A stretch of 22,206 nucleotides of DNA from positions 1-22,206 of the forward strand of contig JALNQF010000565.1 in NCBI GenBank assembly GCA_028456385.1, read 5' to 3'. This DNA comes from Ophiosphaerella korrae (taxonomy: Eukaryota > Ascomycota > Dothideomycetes > Pleosporales > Phaeosphaeriaceae). A program made the translations under genes and the position numbers. This document shows, piece by piece, positions 21,740-22,206 of this stretch. How positions within the stretch are numbered: position 1 is the stretch's first letter; each line of letters opens with the position of its first letter. The notes beneath the pieces were generated by a model. It saw only the letters and a list, made by a program, of their open reading frames with translations, searched no databases and was not told the DNA's origin.

Positions 21740-22206
21740 AAGATATAAGTTAAGATAGTATACTATTTCTCTAAAAGGAACTACTCTACTTAAAATTATT
21801 ACGCTTTAGTATATTAAGTGTTAAATTTAGACGTAAACTTAAGCTTAAAGAGCTTATAAGTAGATATAAAGGCTTAGTTAGTAATAAAAATAGACTACTT
21901 ACTAGCTTTATATCTAGTACGTTTTTATAGTAGTACTAGTACTTCTCTTATACTATTATAGAACTAGCACGTCTAAAACTCTCTTTAATAGCCTTATTAA
22001 CTATAATATTAGTAGTAGTAGCTTAGCCTATAGGCCCTAAACTAAGCTATATATTAAGATTAGCTTAATAATTAAAGAAGAAAAAGAGAACTTACCTTAT
22101 AATATTTAAGGTTATACTTATAAGAAACCTAGTAAGTATTATACTAAGATACTTTATTACTACTAAGCTTCTTTTTCTTATAAGTAAGAGCCTAATTATA
22201 ACTATT
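21740..22206 (-). pseudogene. Antisense reading frame with intron-like segment in F's 3' region
   Basis: Past the chromodomain, the plus strand has no clear product, but the minus strand is strikingly open. From about 22040 down to about 21740 there are only a few TAA/TAG codons in about 100, giving ATTTNIIVNKAIKESFRRASSI, a KYQYYYKN stretch and a Ser/Leu-rich tail. Upstream, 22206-22096 gives a basic segment with KKKKLSSNKVSQYNTY, whose Tyr codons may be mutated Cys or His. The two parts are separated by a 49-nt stretch that looks like a fungal intron. Family not recognised. It could be an antisense gene of element F comparable in position, though not clearly in sequence, to that of the inner elements. 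It continues beyond the right edge. A chance open frame is not excluded. Confidence 0.3.
22047..22095 (-). other. Intron-like segment on the minus strand (49 nt)
   Basis: On the minus strand it begins GTAAGT, has a pyrimidine-rich run, contains GCTAAT as a possible branch site about 15 nt before the end, and ends TATAG. These match fungal spliceosomal intron signals and length. The region also reads as a purine run (AAAGAAGAAAAAGAGAA, 22074-22090) on the plus strand, so a polypurine tract is an alternative, although no LTR start follows it. Confidence 0.3.

Noticed and set aside
1..22206. A wholly new system such as a biosynthetic cluster, phage or defence island
   Set aside because: Nearly all of the window is accounted for by decayed transposons; no other coding signal, tRNA or rRNA is visible on either strand.

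Overview
This window looks like repeat-only DNA from a filamentous ascomycete (Pezizomycotina). It is very AT-rich, almost lacks TG and CA dinucleotides, is saturated with TA, and carries TAA/TAG stops every few codons. At recognisable retroelement motifs the changes read as C-to-T and G-to-A (Cys TGY to TAY, Trp TGG to TAG, Gln CAA/CAG to TAA/TAG, Asp GAY to AAY). That is the signature of repeat-induced point mutation (RIP) with CpA preference. I see no intact host gene, tRNA or rRNA, and nothing should be translated. The species cannot be named from this sequence.

The window reads as a stack of transposons inserted into one another, with at least five layers. Layer 1 (oldest in the stack): a minus-strand fragment of a Fot1/pogo-type DNA transposase at 131-427. 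Layer 2: element A, an LTR retrotransposon whose 5' LTR (428-893) and start of gag (956-1584) are present. Layer 3: element F, a chromovirus inserted in A's gag, with its 5' end at about 1585; its gag is at about 1985-3292 and its pol resumes at 17411. Its 3' LTR must lie beyond the window. Layer 4: element B-E (3293-17405), inserted in F just upstream of the protease active site, flanked by the 5-bp duplication TAGGC. Layer 5 (youngest): element C-D (3905-10919, 7015 bp), inserted 17 codons into the gag of B-E, flanked by the 5-bp duplication TATAA.

Elements A, B-E and C-D belong to one Ty3/Gypsy chromovirus family. C-D and B-E have LTRs of 422-427 bp (one enlarged to 498 bp by a 71-bp tandem duplication), a single Gag-Pol frame of about 1834 codons with two CCHC zinc knuckles, protease, YLDD reverse transcriptase, RNase H, DD35E integrase and a C-terminal chromodomain, then about 600 bp before the 3' LTR. 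The two copies align at a constant offset of 6487 bp from near the start of gag to the end of pol. F is a different chromovirus with the same domain order.

The least explained signals are long antisense reading frames in the 3' parts of these elements. In C-D and B-E a lysine/glutamate/leucine-rich helical frame on the minus strand is conserved between copies. In F a different, unusually open minus-strand frame is preceded by a 49-nt intron-like segment. The 14-bp-arm palindrome at the left edge is also unassigned.
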